From contig JAAOOA010000151.1 in the NCBI GenBank assembly GCA_012861695.1, positions 248,001 to 312,000 on the forward strand: a DNA stretch of 64,000 bases, read 5' to 3'. Under the pieces are notes generated by a model. It was not told the origin of the DNA. It saw only the letters and a list, made by a program, of their open reading frames with translations, and did no database searches. The DNA is from Trematomus loennbergii (taxonomy: Eukaryota > Chordata > Actinopteri > Perciformes > Nototheniidae). A program made the position numbers and the translations under genes. Positions within the stretch are counted from its first letter, which is position 1, and each line of letters begins with the position of its first letter. This document shows positions 47,411-58,471 of the stretch, piece by piece.

Positions 47411-48455
47411 CCACACATGACTCCAGTGTGGAACTCCACTGCACCCCCTGGTGGATCAATCATCCATTGCAGCTGGCTTCACAATAATTAAATGTATTTA
47501 TCACGGGGGCGGTATCAAGTCAGACTGGGGGCCGGCTCTTCATCACAGGCCGATCACGGACCGATCACGGACCAATCACGGACCAATCACGACCCTCGCA
47601 CTTTAAACTGTCCAAAATAAGCGCTTCATCTGTACCCTCTTTTCCAGCGCTGTTAGAGAAACGCAGATGTTGGGTCCTTAGCTTGAAAAAAAAAAAAAGA
47701 GGAGGCGGAGCTAATGCCTGATCAGAATTCTACCGGAGATAAAGTTAAATTCTGCTGTGATAAAAACGCCATCCTGTTCTAAACCACATCAAAGATTATT
47801 TCTGAAACAGTATGGAGCTCAAATGCTTTTTCTCTTGCGGGTATACAAGGTGAGTTCCTTTTTTTATTTCCTGCTTTTTAAACACATGTGCTCTACAGTA
47901 CAGGTTAGCTCTGAGTGTTAGTGAGGCTTGCTAATGTAAACAAAGACGAGATTACGTCCAAAAAACGTCAGGCATTGTTTCTGATAGCAATTTTCTGTGG
48001 GTCCGCTGCCGATTTGACGTCAGATCGACAGCAAATCTGTATCCGCTCGTTGTACCCCTGTTTTTAAAAGATTCGGGTACGGTGGAAAAGAGGGAGGGTT
48101 TTATTTTCTGATGCTGCGTGAGTTCACCCAACGCACCGGGGTATGTATGAAAGACATCACAAAGTTCATTTTGCATGATAGGTCCCCTTTAATGTATATG
48201 TTCTTGTGTCTGACGCGTTGTGAGAATGAACGTGCATATATATTTACTTGTGTGCGCGAGCGTGACACGCATTGCAGACCGCAAGTTAACCGCAAGTTGC
48301 CGGGTTCAAGGCATTGGCTACAGACAAACAGTGCCATTTCTCCCACTAGTTCAAGCCATCATACTGTATGTATGTATTGAATGTGTGTGTGTATACAGGG
48401 GCGCCGTTTACCGACAGGCAAGTGCTTGGACCAGAAGGGGGCCCCCAAATAAGGT

Positions 48456-48612
48456 AGATTAATCCAATCCAATCCAATCCAACTTTATTTATATAGCCTT
48501 TAAAACCTCCAGACCAAAGTGCTGTACAGAGAGATACATCAAATATAAAATCACACAGCTCAGCTCACAAAACATTAAATAAATAAATACATTTAAAATA
48601 AAAGATACAAAC
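48456..48612 (-). mobile_element. LINE 3' tail with (ATTGG)n, split by the LTR element
   Basis: Read on the - strand the sequence ends ggctatataaataaagttgg attggattgg, the typical tail of a fish non-LTR element. The body is interrupted at 48612/53554 by the LTR retrotransposon; the continuation after 53554 is short and A-rich. No LINE protein remains. Confidence 0.55.
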
Positions 48613-48916
48613 TGTGAGCCTCTCCGCTCACACAGGGTTCAAAGAGGGACGGAAAGAGCAGGGTTTGGGTTGAACACAGGCGTTATTAGCACCAAAACAA
48701 AGTGTACAACACGGGTTGCAAAACGTTGCCCGTGTGGGATCCTTCACAGGTCCTTCGGCAACCTACCAGGATCCTGCTACTGCAAGACAGACCAGAACCA
48801 GGTTACCACATGCTTTTATTCAGTGATTGATTACCTGATTCCGATCAGCTGTCTGGCCTCCGGCCGAGCCACTCCCTTCACACCAGCAGCCGGCGCCCTA
48901 ACACACCCCTGCCACA
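48613..48916 (-). repeat. 3' LTR (304 bp)
   Basis: On the - strand it starts tgtggcagg and ends ggctcaca (TG...CA). It is preceded by a purine-rich tract (gcggtggggg). AATAAA on the - strand at 48820-48815. About ten small differences from the other LTR. Confidence 0.93.
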
Positions 48917-50360
48917 TACCCCCACCGCCCGACTCAGGCCGGGATCCCGCCGGCCGCAAGCTGAGTCCCCCCCCCCTCCGCGAGCGAGAGAGGAAATCAG
49001 CCACGACCATCTGGTTACCCGGCCTGTGGATCACCTTGAAGTTGAAAGGCTGTAGCGCCAGATATCACGAGTGATCCGGGCGTTGGCATCCTTCATGCGG
49101 TGGAGCCACTGGAGCGGGGCATGGTCCGACCAGAGGGTGAAAGGGCGCCCCAGGAGGTAGTACCGCAGGGCGCGACCGCCCACCGTATGGCTAGGCACTC
49201 CTTTTCCACCGTACTGTAATTCACCTCCCTCTGGGCGAGCTCACGGCTAATGTACAGTGCGGGGCGGTCGACCCCCTCCACCTGCTGGGACAAAACGGCC
49301 CCCACCCCACTGTTCGAGGCGTCGGTCTGCAACACAAAAGGGAGAGAGAAGTCAGGAGAATACAGAAGCGGCTTACCACAGAGGGCTTTTTTAACCCTCT
49401 CAAACGCCAGCTGACACCGCTCCGTCCACTGGACCGGATCTGAAGCACCCTTTCGGGTCAGGTCGGTCAGGGGACTGGTCAGCTCCGAAAAGGACGGGAT
49501 GAAACGCCTGTAGTAGCCGGCCAGCCCCATGAACCTCCTGACCTCTTTTTTCGTCTTGGGCGCCAGACAGGCTGAAATGGCGGTTGTTTTCTCTATCTGT
49601 GGCCGCACCTGCCCGCCGCCCAAGTGGTACCCCAGATACCGTACCTCCCTCCGTCCAACCGCACACTTCTTCGGGTTGGCCGTGAGCCCCGCCTGCCTCA
49701 GGGACTCGAGCACTGCCCCCACCTGCTGCATATATTGCTCCCATGTCTCACTGTGAATGATGACATCATCCAAGTAAGCAGCAGCATATGCAGAGTGGGG
49801 ACGCAGCACCCGGTCCATGAGCCGCTGGAAGGTGGCTGGAGCTCCGAACAACCCGAAAGGAAGTGTGACAAATTGGTATAAGCCATACGGAGTGGAGAAG
49901 GCCGTTTTTTCCTTAGACTCTGGAGAAAGGGGAATCTGCCAATAGCCCTTGGTTAAATCCAGCGTCGTGTAAAAGCGAGCAGTGCCTAGCCGATCCAGGA
50001 GTTCGTCGACCCGGGGCATTGGATAAGCATCGAATTTGGACACCTCGTTCACCCTGCGGTAGTCCACACAGAACTGGATTGACCCGTCGGACTTACGTAC
50101 CAGCACGACAGGGCAACACCAGTCACTGGTGGACTCTTCTATCACTCCCATCTCTAGCATAGCCTGAAGCTCCGCCTGAACAATTTCCTCTTGTGTTCAG
50201 GCAGCCGATAGGGCCGTGAACGAATGGCCACGCCTGGGGGCGTTTCTATGCGGTGGTGTATGAGAGAGGTGCGCCCTGGCAGCGGGGAGAACACATCGGC
50301 AAACTGCCTTGCAACGAAGCAACGTCTGCTCTCTGGCCCGGTGAGAGATTGTCGCCACAA
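48831..50360 (-). pseudogene. Reverse transcriptase and RNase H of the Gmr1-like element
   Basis: The region begins upstream of the RT core with FADVFSPLPGRTSLIHHRIE in one frame (50360-50154). The core follows in another frame from 50160: MLEMGVIEESTSDWCCPVVL, DLTKGYWQIPL, TLPFGLFGAPATFQRLMD, and the catalytic YLDDVII. The connection LGYHLGGG, FMGLAGYYRRFIPSFS and RNase H motif LQTDASNSGVGAVLSQ are next. After IRWAV near 49185 a one-base shift puts the rest of RNase H in another frame, ending NQMVVADFLSRSR at about 48990. So at least two frameshifts. The aspartates of RT and the first RNase H Asp are retained. Confidence 0.88.
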
Positions 50361-51806
50361 CAGACCGGGGCTAATTTGTTGCTTTTAATTACCTCTGGTT
50401 CCAACTCATCTCTCTCAATCACCGTGGTGACCAGAGAAACCGACGCCACCTCCCTCCATGCTTTCAGGAGGTTAAGGTGGTAAATCTGTGTTGCTCCCCC
50501 CCTGTCAGAACGCACCACCTCATAATCTACGTCCCCACTCGTCGTGTGACCACGAAGGTCCTTGCCACTTGGCGAGTAGTTTAGAGCTAGAGGATGGGAG
50601 TAATACAAGCACTTTATCTCCGGTGAAAATTGTCTCAGTTTCGACCCTCTTTGTACAGGCGCTGCTGACGTTCCTGAGCCTGGAGCAAATTCTCCCGTGA
50701 TATCTGCCCCAGTGAGTGGAGTTTTGCTCGCAGGTCCATAACGTACTGTATTTTGTTTTTACTGGTGCTTGGACCCTCCTCCCAGTTTTCCTTAACTAGG
50801 TCCAAAACACCCCGGGGCTTCCTGCCAAATAAGAGCTCAAAGGGAGAAAATCCCGTGGAGGACTGGGGCACCTCCCGCACTGCAAACAACAGAGGATCTA
50901 GCCATTTATCCCAATTACGACTATCTTCGTGAACGAACTTACGAACCATGTTCTTTAGTGTTTTATTAAACCGTTCCACCAGGCCGTCGGTCTGAGGATG
51001 GTAAACACTAGTCCGTATTGAATGGACGCCCAATAGTTCATACAGCTCGCGTAGTGTGCGTGACATAAACTGTGTGCCCTGGTCAGTCAGGATCTCTTTC
51101 GGGATCCCGACTCGGGAGATAATGTGAAACAGTGCCTGTGCGACGCTCTTTGCAGAGATATTACGCAGCGGCACTGCCTCGGGATATCGCGTGCATAATC
51201 CACTAGGACCAGTACAAAGCGATATCCCCGTGCACTCCGGTCTAATGGCCCGATGAGGTCCATACCAACTCTCTCAAAAGGCACCTCAATCAATGGTAAC
51301 GGGCGCAAAGGCGCCCTGGGGGTGGCCGGCGGGTTAACCAGCTGACATTCACGGCAAGATGCACACCACCGCTTCACATCTGCGCGAATGCCCGGCCAAT
51401 AAAATCGGGCCATTATCCGGTGTAGTGATTTGTCGTACCCTAGGTGACCTGACATGGGGTTATAATGAGCCGCCTGGAAAACCATTTCCCGACGGCTTTT
51501 TGGCACCAACAACTGGGTATTTATATCTCCTGTCTGTGTGTCACGGCTCACACGATACAGCCTGTCCCTAACCACCGTAAAGTGTGGGTGAGTGAGTGCT
51601 GCGTTTGGGTGTAGCTGGGAGCCATCAATACTCACCACCTGGTCGAAGGCGTGCTGAAGGGTCTCGTCCCTCGACTGTTCGAGGGGGAAATCCTCCAAGG
51701 GAAACACCAGCGGGGCCAGAGGGACCTCCGCGGCCCCCTCCGTGTCCGTTTCCCCCTCGACGTCGTCAGCCGCCCGACTCTCCACTAAACACAGCACACA
51801 ACTCAC
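50246..51806 (-). pseudogene. Integrase of the Gmr1-like element
   Basis: 51806-51087 contains the HHCC zinc module (HYNPMSGHLGYDK, then CASCRECQ) and the start of the catalytic core, GMDLIGPLD. A one-base shift near 51185 moves the rest into the frame 51174-50635: LTDQGTQFMSR, then HPQTDGLVERFNKTLK. Spacing between the last Asp and Glu is 35 residues, the DD35E pattern. A C-terminal GPY/F-like segment (GDVDYEVVRSDRGG, HLNLLKAW) follows in 50608-50246. The integrase lies between protease and reverse transcriptase, not at the pol end. Confidence 0.88.
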
Positions 51807-53221
51807 ATTTCCCTGCCGTCCGTGAACGCACCCCCATAGCCCCCGCTAGCTTAGCAAACCCCGGCCAATTCGTTCCCAAAATCAGAGGGTGCGTAAGGCG
51901 AGTGCTAACTCCAGCCCTGACTCTATGCTTTTTTCCCTTATAAGAAATTTCCAGCGTCACCTCCGGGTACTGGTGAATATCCCCATGCACACACCTCACC
52001 TTCACCCACGATGCTTCAATCAATGCCCCAGGCCGAACCAAGCGCTGATGGATCATCGTCTGATTACAGCCCGTGTCCATCAGAGCCTGGTGTGTACCCC
52101 CCTGTATACATACCGGTATACGGTACGTCCCTTCCAAATCGGGGGAGGCAACTGGCGGTCCCGCAACCCGGACCAGCTGTCCGACCTCCATGAGAGGACA
52201 CTCCCGTCGGAAGTGGCCGGGCTGCCCGCACCGCCAGCAATCCAGCCCTGGCGTCTGAGGAGCCCCCCGTGGTGCCGGACGACCAGAAGCGTAGGCCGGA
52301 CCCTGGGGAGAGATAAAAACAGGAGGGTAAGGTAGGGCTTGGGGGTGAAGTGTCGGGGCTGCGGGGTTGGGCCCGTGTGGTGGTGGTGGAGGAAGGGCAG
52401 CTGCTCCAGGAAATCTCCTCCTCGGGGCTGGGATGGGTCTGCCCGCTGAGACAGCCGGTGGTCGGGGCTCCTCTTTCATGCTCCGCCGGGGAAGCGAGAG
52501 GTGGTCCTCCGCGAGGACGACGGCTGCTTCCAGGTTGGCGGGCGATGGCACTGGACCCAATTCGCCGTTGAAGATGGCAGGCCGGCGATTAACTGCTCCA
52601 GCCACCTGCCCGACGACTTCCTCCGCCGAGCGCACCCCCGGCTGGAGCCAGCGGCTCGCTGCATCCAGAAGCTGTTGCGCGTATGAGAAGGGCCGGTCAG
52701 CGTCCTCGAAGGGGAGTGCCCGGAACCGGCGGCGATGTCCCTCTGGCGTGCTGCCAAGCCGGTCCAGGATGGCCTTCCTCAGATATCGGTACACATGCCG
52801 AGAGGCGCGGGCAGGCTGTGGGCGGCTAACTGCGCACCCCCAGATAGCAGGGGCAATAGCCGCGCAATAGCCGCGCAATAGCCGCGCAATAGCCGCGCAA
52901 TAGCCGCGCTGCCCACTCCTCCTCCGGCCACCCGCACGCCGCCGCTGTGCCCTCAAAGATGTCCAGGTATGCCTCCGGATCGTCGTCTGCCGTCAATTTC
53001 TGGAGGGCAATCGAAGGCGGTCGGGCCGGGTTGGTCACGGGATCGGCCTCCCGGGCGGCCGGACGCTGCAGCAGCTCCCGTAGGAGGGCCCGGTCCTCGC
53101 GCTGGCTCGAGGCGATCCCGAGCAGAGCCTCGCTCTGCTGTCGCTGCAATGCTGTGGTGGTCTCCTGCATGTGGGCTAGACGTTGGAGGGCCTGACCCAG
53201 CGGGGTTTCTCCTTCCGACAT
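51766..53221 (-). pseudogene. Gag and protease of the Gmr1-like element
   Basis: Starts at M (53221) just 5 bases after the primer site: MSEGETPLGQALQRLAHMQE, then a coiled-coil-like Gln-rich stretch and a capsid segment (PEAYLDIFEGTAAACGWPEE). An 11-bp tandem repeat (52854-52908) then changes the frame. The next frame (52956-51766) carries YRYLRKAILDRLG, a CCHC zinc knuckle CWRCGQPGHFRRECP at 52240-52196, and an aspartic protease site ALMDTGCNQTMIH near 52085-52047. The end overlaps the next frame (51806). The knuckle and the active-site Asp-Thr-Gly are intact. Confidence 0.85.
52854..52908. repeat. 11-bp tandem repeat, five copies, in gag
   Basis: caatagccgcg x5. Because 11 is not a multiple of 3, each added copy shifts the gag frame. 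It separates the N-terminal gag frame (53221-52826) from the downstream frame. Confidence 0.95.
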
Positions 53222-53225
53222 GATT

Positions 53226-53243
53226 GTCCCTGTTCAGGCGCCA
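53226..53243 (-). promoter_or_regulatory. Primer binding site, tRNA-Lys-like
   Basis: On the - strand, one base after the 5' LTR, the sequence is tggcgcctgaacagggac. It equals the 18-base site complementary to the 3' end of tRNA-Lys(UUU) except for one base (T for C at position 8). Confidence 0.85.
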
Positions 53244-53244
53244 C

Positions 53245-53553
53245 TGTGAGCCTCTCCGCTCACACAGGGTTCAAAGAGGGACGGAAAGAGCAGGGTTTGG
53301 GTTGAACACAGGCATTTATTAGCACCAAAACAAAGTGTAAAACACGGGTTGCAAAACGTTGCCCGTGTGGGATCCTTCACAGGTCCTTCGGCGACCTCCC
53401 AGGATCCTGCCTACTGCAAGACAGACCAGAACCAGGTTACCACATGCTTTTATTCAGTGATTGATTACCTGATTCCGATCAGCTGTCTGGCCTCCGGCCG
53501 AGCCACTCCCTTCACACCAGCAGCCGGCGCCCTAACCACACCCCGCTGCCACA
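53245..53553 (-). repeat. 5' LTR (309 bp)
   Basis: On the - strand starts tgtggcagc, ends ggctcaca, followed by the primer site. AATAAA at 53454-53449 on the - strand. Nearly identical to the 3' LTR, with a few substitutions and indels (for example catttatt here versus cgttatt there). Confidence 0.93.
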
Positions 53554-53759
53554 AAACACAAAACAAACCAGAATAAAAGTAACAATTTCAAAAAAAAAAA
53601 AAAAAATAAAATAAAAAGATTAAGAAGGTCCATAGCAACGACAACATGAAACACCCTTTAATTTACTGCAACGACATGTCGGGAAACCCCCTCAAGGGGG
53701 CCCCATGTATAGCGCGCCGAAACTGCTTCTTAATTTCAGTTTCGTTGCTCCGCTCCGGG

Positions 53760-53796
53760 GGTGGGGGTGGGGGGGGGGGGGGGGGTGGGGACTTTA
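53760..53796. repeat. G-rich tract with a 17-base G run
   Basis: Nearly pure G with two T interruptions, near the right end of the hAT element. Could form a G-quadruplex; also a probable assembly weak point. Confidence 0.85.
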
Positions 53797-53880
53797 CTGG
53801 CATTGATCCGGACCATTGACCTTGTATAAAATTCACAAGTGGACCTTTAACAAAAAAGTTTGAGTACCCCTGGGCTAGGC

Positions 53881-54330
53881 TATGAAAGATATCTGAACAA
53901 CCCCTCTAGTAAGGCCTTCAGAATTTTGATCGAAATGAAACTGAAAAGTTTGTCTTATCTGAAGTGGACATTTCTAGTGAGAGAGTATGAAAAAACACAT
54001 TTGAAGAAAACACAATTTAAAGAAGTATTTTAGCGTTCTATTCATTTCACTATAGCCTACATGTTAACAGGATGAGTATACTATAGTTCATGTAAATGAG
54101 GTATTATCATATGTTAACTTTTTCAAAATGTAGGAGAAATATACAGAAGCAATTAAAATTAAAATAAGTAAAATAAAAACATGTATTTGTATTTGTTCTT
54201 TCCACTAGCCTAGAACAAGACATGTTATGAATCAAAGTAGTCCAGACTCTCAAATTTGACATGGAAAATGTTTTTTCCTGTAACGTGTTGTGTATGTGGA
54301 CATGGTTTGAACACGCCATTCCAAAACCAG
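53881..54330. mobile_element. Second partial copy of the 43201-45082 family
   Basis: Blocks such as gaagtggacatttc, tgtaggagaaat and the stretch around acatgttatgaatcaaa correspond in order to 43675-45070. The left half would continue before 42428 (acatttcagga near 42412). This indicates that the hAT at 42436-53872 inserted into this copy. The right terminus is not recognisable, so it is decayed. Confidence 0.5.
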
Positions 54331-56292
54331 GGTCATTAATGTGCTGCTATAACAGCATCCTATCTTCTGGTTGTTGTCCAACCTGAAGTGGGACCGGGCA
54401 GTAGAGATGTGTGTCTCCCCTGCAGATACAGCAGTGTCTCATGCTTCTACTGTACGACATTTTAAAGGCCAATATTTTACATTTACTCCACTACATTTAT
54501 TTCAACAATCACAGTTACTAGTTACTTTGTACATATAGAAACACATGATATGCTGATACGGTATAATGCAGTACTGTTCAACTAATCTACACAGTATTTC
54601 TAGTATCTAAGTTTGTCCAACATTGACCAACTACAAATTCTTTCTTTCTACTAAAATGCTCTTACATGTAAAAAAAACAGGATCAAACAATATCCAATTC
54701 AATATAATACTGTGAACAGATCCATTCTGCATTACGAGTACTACTTACTATACTATAAATCATATACTAAACAGAACTGTACTTTATAATTCTGTCAAGT
54801 TCTGTCGAGTCCTAGTGTTCATCACAACATGATTTATACCAGATGTTCAAACTTTTCATTATAAATATCTGAATGTGTTCCATGTCTGCAGAAGGTGGTG
54901 GAACGTGGTGTGAAATAAAGTGGAGATCAACTACTGAACTGAATCATGTGAGAGTAAATCAGCTGAGTTTATCTAAACACTGAGCTTTCTGACATCTGGA
55001 CGTTGTGCTTGTGTTATAATTTCTGACCAAATATTTATTCTTCTCCTCTACAGACAATGACAGAGCTGCCCTCACTTCTTTGTTTGTTTCATTAGAAATG
55101 ATTTAGGTCTGATCTCCCTAGGGACGTCTACATTTCCTGTTCAAAAACTCTAAATCTTGCAGTGTACAGTGTGACATGGTCATTTGTGTGGTGCCTACAC
55201 ACAGTGTACCATTTTCAGAACGTTAAACTTTGCAACTTCTCAAAAACAAAGACCTCGACACATGAACTGATAATCTCATGGGTATATTTTCATTTTATCT
55301 TTTTTTAAAGGGTTGTAAGGAATACTGAGGTCATGTGAAAGAAAAGGTTAATTTGTGAACCTTCCCCACTGAATGCACAATGCATTCTGGTAATGGAGGT
55401 TAGCCAATCTTCACAAATACCAACAATCAAATCCCACAGGCACCCCCCCTTAACAGATGTTTTATTAGAAACTCACTTTGTCCATCCATCCATCTTCTCC
55501 CGCTTATCCGTGGTCGGGTCGCGGAGGTAGCAGTTCTCACTTTGTGTTTGGTCATTTTACTGTTCAGTTATGAATTCTAAAATGTTTTCTCTATGAAATG
55601 GTAAATGCTAATTCAATCAAGGCTCTTCATCATTCGGGAACATAATTTTGTTGAAGAAACAGAAAATTATGTTCTGGAGTTAGGTCAAGTCTATTTATAA
55701 ACCCCAAATCACAACCAGAGTTATCTTATCTCATTCATTTAGGGCAGGGCTCCCTTCACTTTTAAGTTAATTCACTTTCATCTAAAAGCAGTAACATTCA
55801 AACAGTAATTGTAGAACGAAATTACACAAATGGTTAGCGACCATGAGCACAAAATGTCCTTACAAAAAAAGTGTGCTTGATTAGTTACTTAAAGACCCTT
55901 TGAGAGTGTGTTGCTTCTCTCCTAACATCAGCCATCACAGCTCTTTCTGAAAGTGTAGTCGATTTCACAACAGCTCTTTACTAACAACAGGTGTGATCTA
56001 CTTTAAAGCTTGGACTTTCTCAGGAGTCTGACATGCTTTGGGGGCATTCCATGTTGCCAAATAACACTATTAATGTCTGCAGCTCAACGCCTTTAGTCAG
56101 GGAGGAGGTGCAGTCTGGTGGTCAGCACCTCTGCCAAAAGCAGAGAGGATCCAGCCTCAGAACCGTCATGGAGCTCGGAGTCACAGGGGGCGCTGCAGAC
56201 TTCTTAGAACTCTATAAAACATTCTTAATCATGACAATAGATTTGATTCACTGCAGAATGTTGTCTGCTTTCTTCTTTCAGTGGAATTCAAG
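54331..56292. other. Gene-free stretch
   Basis: No gene. Near 54470-54560 a fragment (ttactccactacatttattt) resembles the inner part of the hAT MITE family at 56293. Another short repeat scrap (catccatcttctcccgctta) lies at 55489-55508. Nothing else recognised. Confidence 0.45.
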
Positions 56293-56976
56293 CAGAGGTG
56301 GACGAAGTACTCAGTTCCAGATTGTAGGAATACTGTAATCATTCAAAATGTTACTCAAGTAAAAGTAGAAAAGTATTATTATAAATATAGTTAAAGTAGC
56401 GACAGTAAAAGTAGTCATTGTGCAGATTGGTCCATTTCAGAATAATATATATGATATGTTTTATAATGATTGATCAGTAAAGTGTTCTCAAAGCTGGTAA
56501 AGGTGCAGCTAGTTTGAATGACTTTGTATACTGCAGGGTAGCTTGTGAATTTACTCCAGGTGGAACTAAAGTCTGATTTAAGACTTGATTATATTTCACA
56601 TCATTCATCCACATCTGTAAAGTAACTAAAGGTATTAAATACATGTAGTGGAGGAAAAGTACACAATTTAAATCTGAAATGTAGTGAAGTAGAAGTACAA
56701 AGTAGCATCAAATGGAAATAGTAAAGTTGAAGTACCTTAACCCTCTTGTTGTGTTCGGGTCAAATCTGACCGATTTACTACTTTCATCAATCATAACTTT
56801 TTTGTTTTACATTCGATTGCATTAAGGCTTTATGATATCCTTCACAGTAGACATTTGAACATAGAGAATTGCTGATCACCACTTTCATTGCATTTTGGAT
56901 GATTTAGTCAACTTTGTAACACCCATGGTGTTCCCGCCATAAAGAAAAGGAATTAGTAACCATCCGGATCAGATAG

Positions 56977-57108
<132 letters not shown>

Positions 57109-57158
57109 TATGTGTTTTCCCCCCTTATGTGCCCATCCCCCCATGTGAATCACACCTG

Positions 57159-57209
<51 letters not shown>
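57159..57209. repeat. (CA)n microsatellite, second array
   Basis: About 50 bases of CA between two copies of a segment containing ttatgtgcccatccccc and gatcacacctggcacac, so spacer and array form a larger duplicated unit. Confidence 0.95.
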
Positions 57210-57212
<3 letters not shown>

Positions 57213-57769
57213 AACAATTTGACACATGTCCCGCTCTTATGTGCCCATCCCCCACATGGATCACACCTGGCACACGCAATCGTTGTTCAGTGTCTATTCT
57301 TTGTATATGTACTGCAGTTTTTCATGTATACCAGTAGTCTGATACAATATGTACAGTTTGAAAGGGTGTTCAATGAAATGTGGTGATGATTAATGGTTTT
57401 TGTGTTAATGTAATAGCAGTTAAAACAGGACCGGTCAAATTTGACCGCGAACACCAAAGTAAGGGGGGGGGGAAACGAAGACAACAGGAGGGTTAAAATT
57501 GCACTTCTGTACGGTACTTGAATAAATGTAGTTAGTTACTTCCTACCACTGAATTTGAACATATCACTGCAATTTAATTATAGATGGAAGAGTAAAAGGT
57601 AGTAGTGTAATACTCAATAATAACAAATATGACTCTTTTGGGATGTTAACAGCTTCTGGTTTTGTTGAACCTCCAGCTGCTGTTTGAGTTCCACAATGAC
57701 ATTAAGTGTAATGTGAACCATGTCATGTTTATAATTCAAAACAGGAAAGAAAAGAATGAGTTGCTCATG

Positions 57770-58471
57770 TTTATTAGAAAGTCTATTTCGTGTTTATTTC
57801 CCCTATACCTAGATAAAACACACATTTCAGTTAAAATCAAATGAAACACAAATAAAAACAGCTTGACAAGTACATTCCATTTCTCAATAGCTGGAACTTG
57901 TGTGTTTGAGGCAGTGGATCCAGAAGTGCACTTAACATTTCATTATGTTTGGTCATTGTCATTTATATACACACATGAGACTAAACATTACTGTGGATTG
58001 TGTGGCTGTAAAATCGTGAAGCTATGATTCCACAGGGATCAAGTGAGTTTTAAAACATAAGAGTCAAAAAAGCCAATGTTGCTATGTGAATGTGGAATAT
58101 AAAAAACACATAAAAAGGATACTGCATTGAATAATGCCAGTCCTGCATTTACTCAGTTATAACTAATTTCTGTCCAAAAATGTCATAGTTTCTTTCTTAA
58201 TTATCAAAGTGATTAAAAAAACTCTTATGATGCCATTGTTTCAAAATGCACTTCATGAATCGGTAAAACAAACATACTACATAGCACCAGTAGGTTAAAA
58301 CAAATCATGCAGCAAATCGTGTTGCTTCCTTCTTGTTGTTAAAAAAATACTTCAAGAATTTGGGGGATAAAGTCATTTTTGTGGAATCCAGTGAAGCCGC
58401 CCTTGCTTTGGCTTTGCATCCTTACAGTATGGCCATTTTGGATGGTTTGGAGGAAGCTGTGTCCTATGTTC
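57770..58471 (-). promoter_or_regulatory. col6a3: col6a3 3' UTR with poly(A) signals
   Basis: Follows the col6a3 stop codon on the - strand. AATAAA signals on the - strand at 57798-57793 and 57775-57770. This would give a 3' UTR of about 700 bases and places the gene end just right of the hAT MITE. No other gene intervenes. Confidence 0.55.

Larger units (their letters stand above)
42602..48188. mobile_element. TTAA-flanked element, copy 3 (inverted, expanded)
   Basis: In reverse orientation relative to copies 1 and 2: left end agtggacctattatgc, right end gcatgataggtcccct. TTAA on both sides (42598-42601 and 48189-48192). 5587 bp instead of about 980. It contains at least the TTAA element 43201-45082, the inverted-repeat element 45156-46851 and a local duplication, plus unassigned sequence at 47411-48000. 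I see no transposase, so it is not evidently the autonomous parent. Confidence 0.75.
48613..53553 (-). mobile_element. Gmr1-like Ty3/gypsy-type LTR retrotransposon, near complete
   Basis: 4941 bp. Two LTRs (5' at 53553-53245 and 3' at 48916-48613), the 4-bp target duplication aaac on both sides (48609-48612 and 53554-53557), a tRNA-Lys-like primer site, a purine tract before the 3' LTR, and gag, protease, integrase, reverse transcriptase and RNase H in that order along the - strand. Ty3/gypsy elements normally have integrase last. Integrase before RT is the arrangement of Gmr1-type elements of fish and some other deuterostomes. Frames are broken in several places. The LTRs differ at only about ten sites, so the insertion is young on an evolutionary scale. 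It lies inside a LINE tail within the hAT at 42436-53872. Confidence 0.9.
42436..53872. mobile_element. hAT insertion enclosing about 11 kb of nested elements
   Basis: The left end cagggcttctcaaactccgg and the right end read backwards caggggtactcaaactttt are hAT termini. The flanking 8 bases ggctaggc are identical (42428-42435 and 53873-53880). Inner sequence near both ends refers to the same motif (ccggatccggacc left, ttgatccggacc right). Nearly all of the interior is later insertions: the TTAA copy 3, a LINE tail and an LTR retrotransposon. Without them the element is a MITE of perhaps 600-700 bp. The host sequence on both sides (42413-42427 and 53881 onward) belongs to another copy of the 43201-45082 family. 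Confidence 0.85.

Noticed and set aside
53349..53576. Forward frames in both LTRs (CKTDQNQVTTCFYSVI)
   Set aside because: Antisense reading of the two LTR copies; duplicated only because the LTRs are duplicated.
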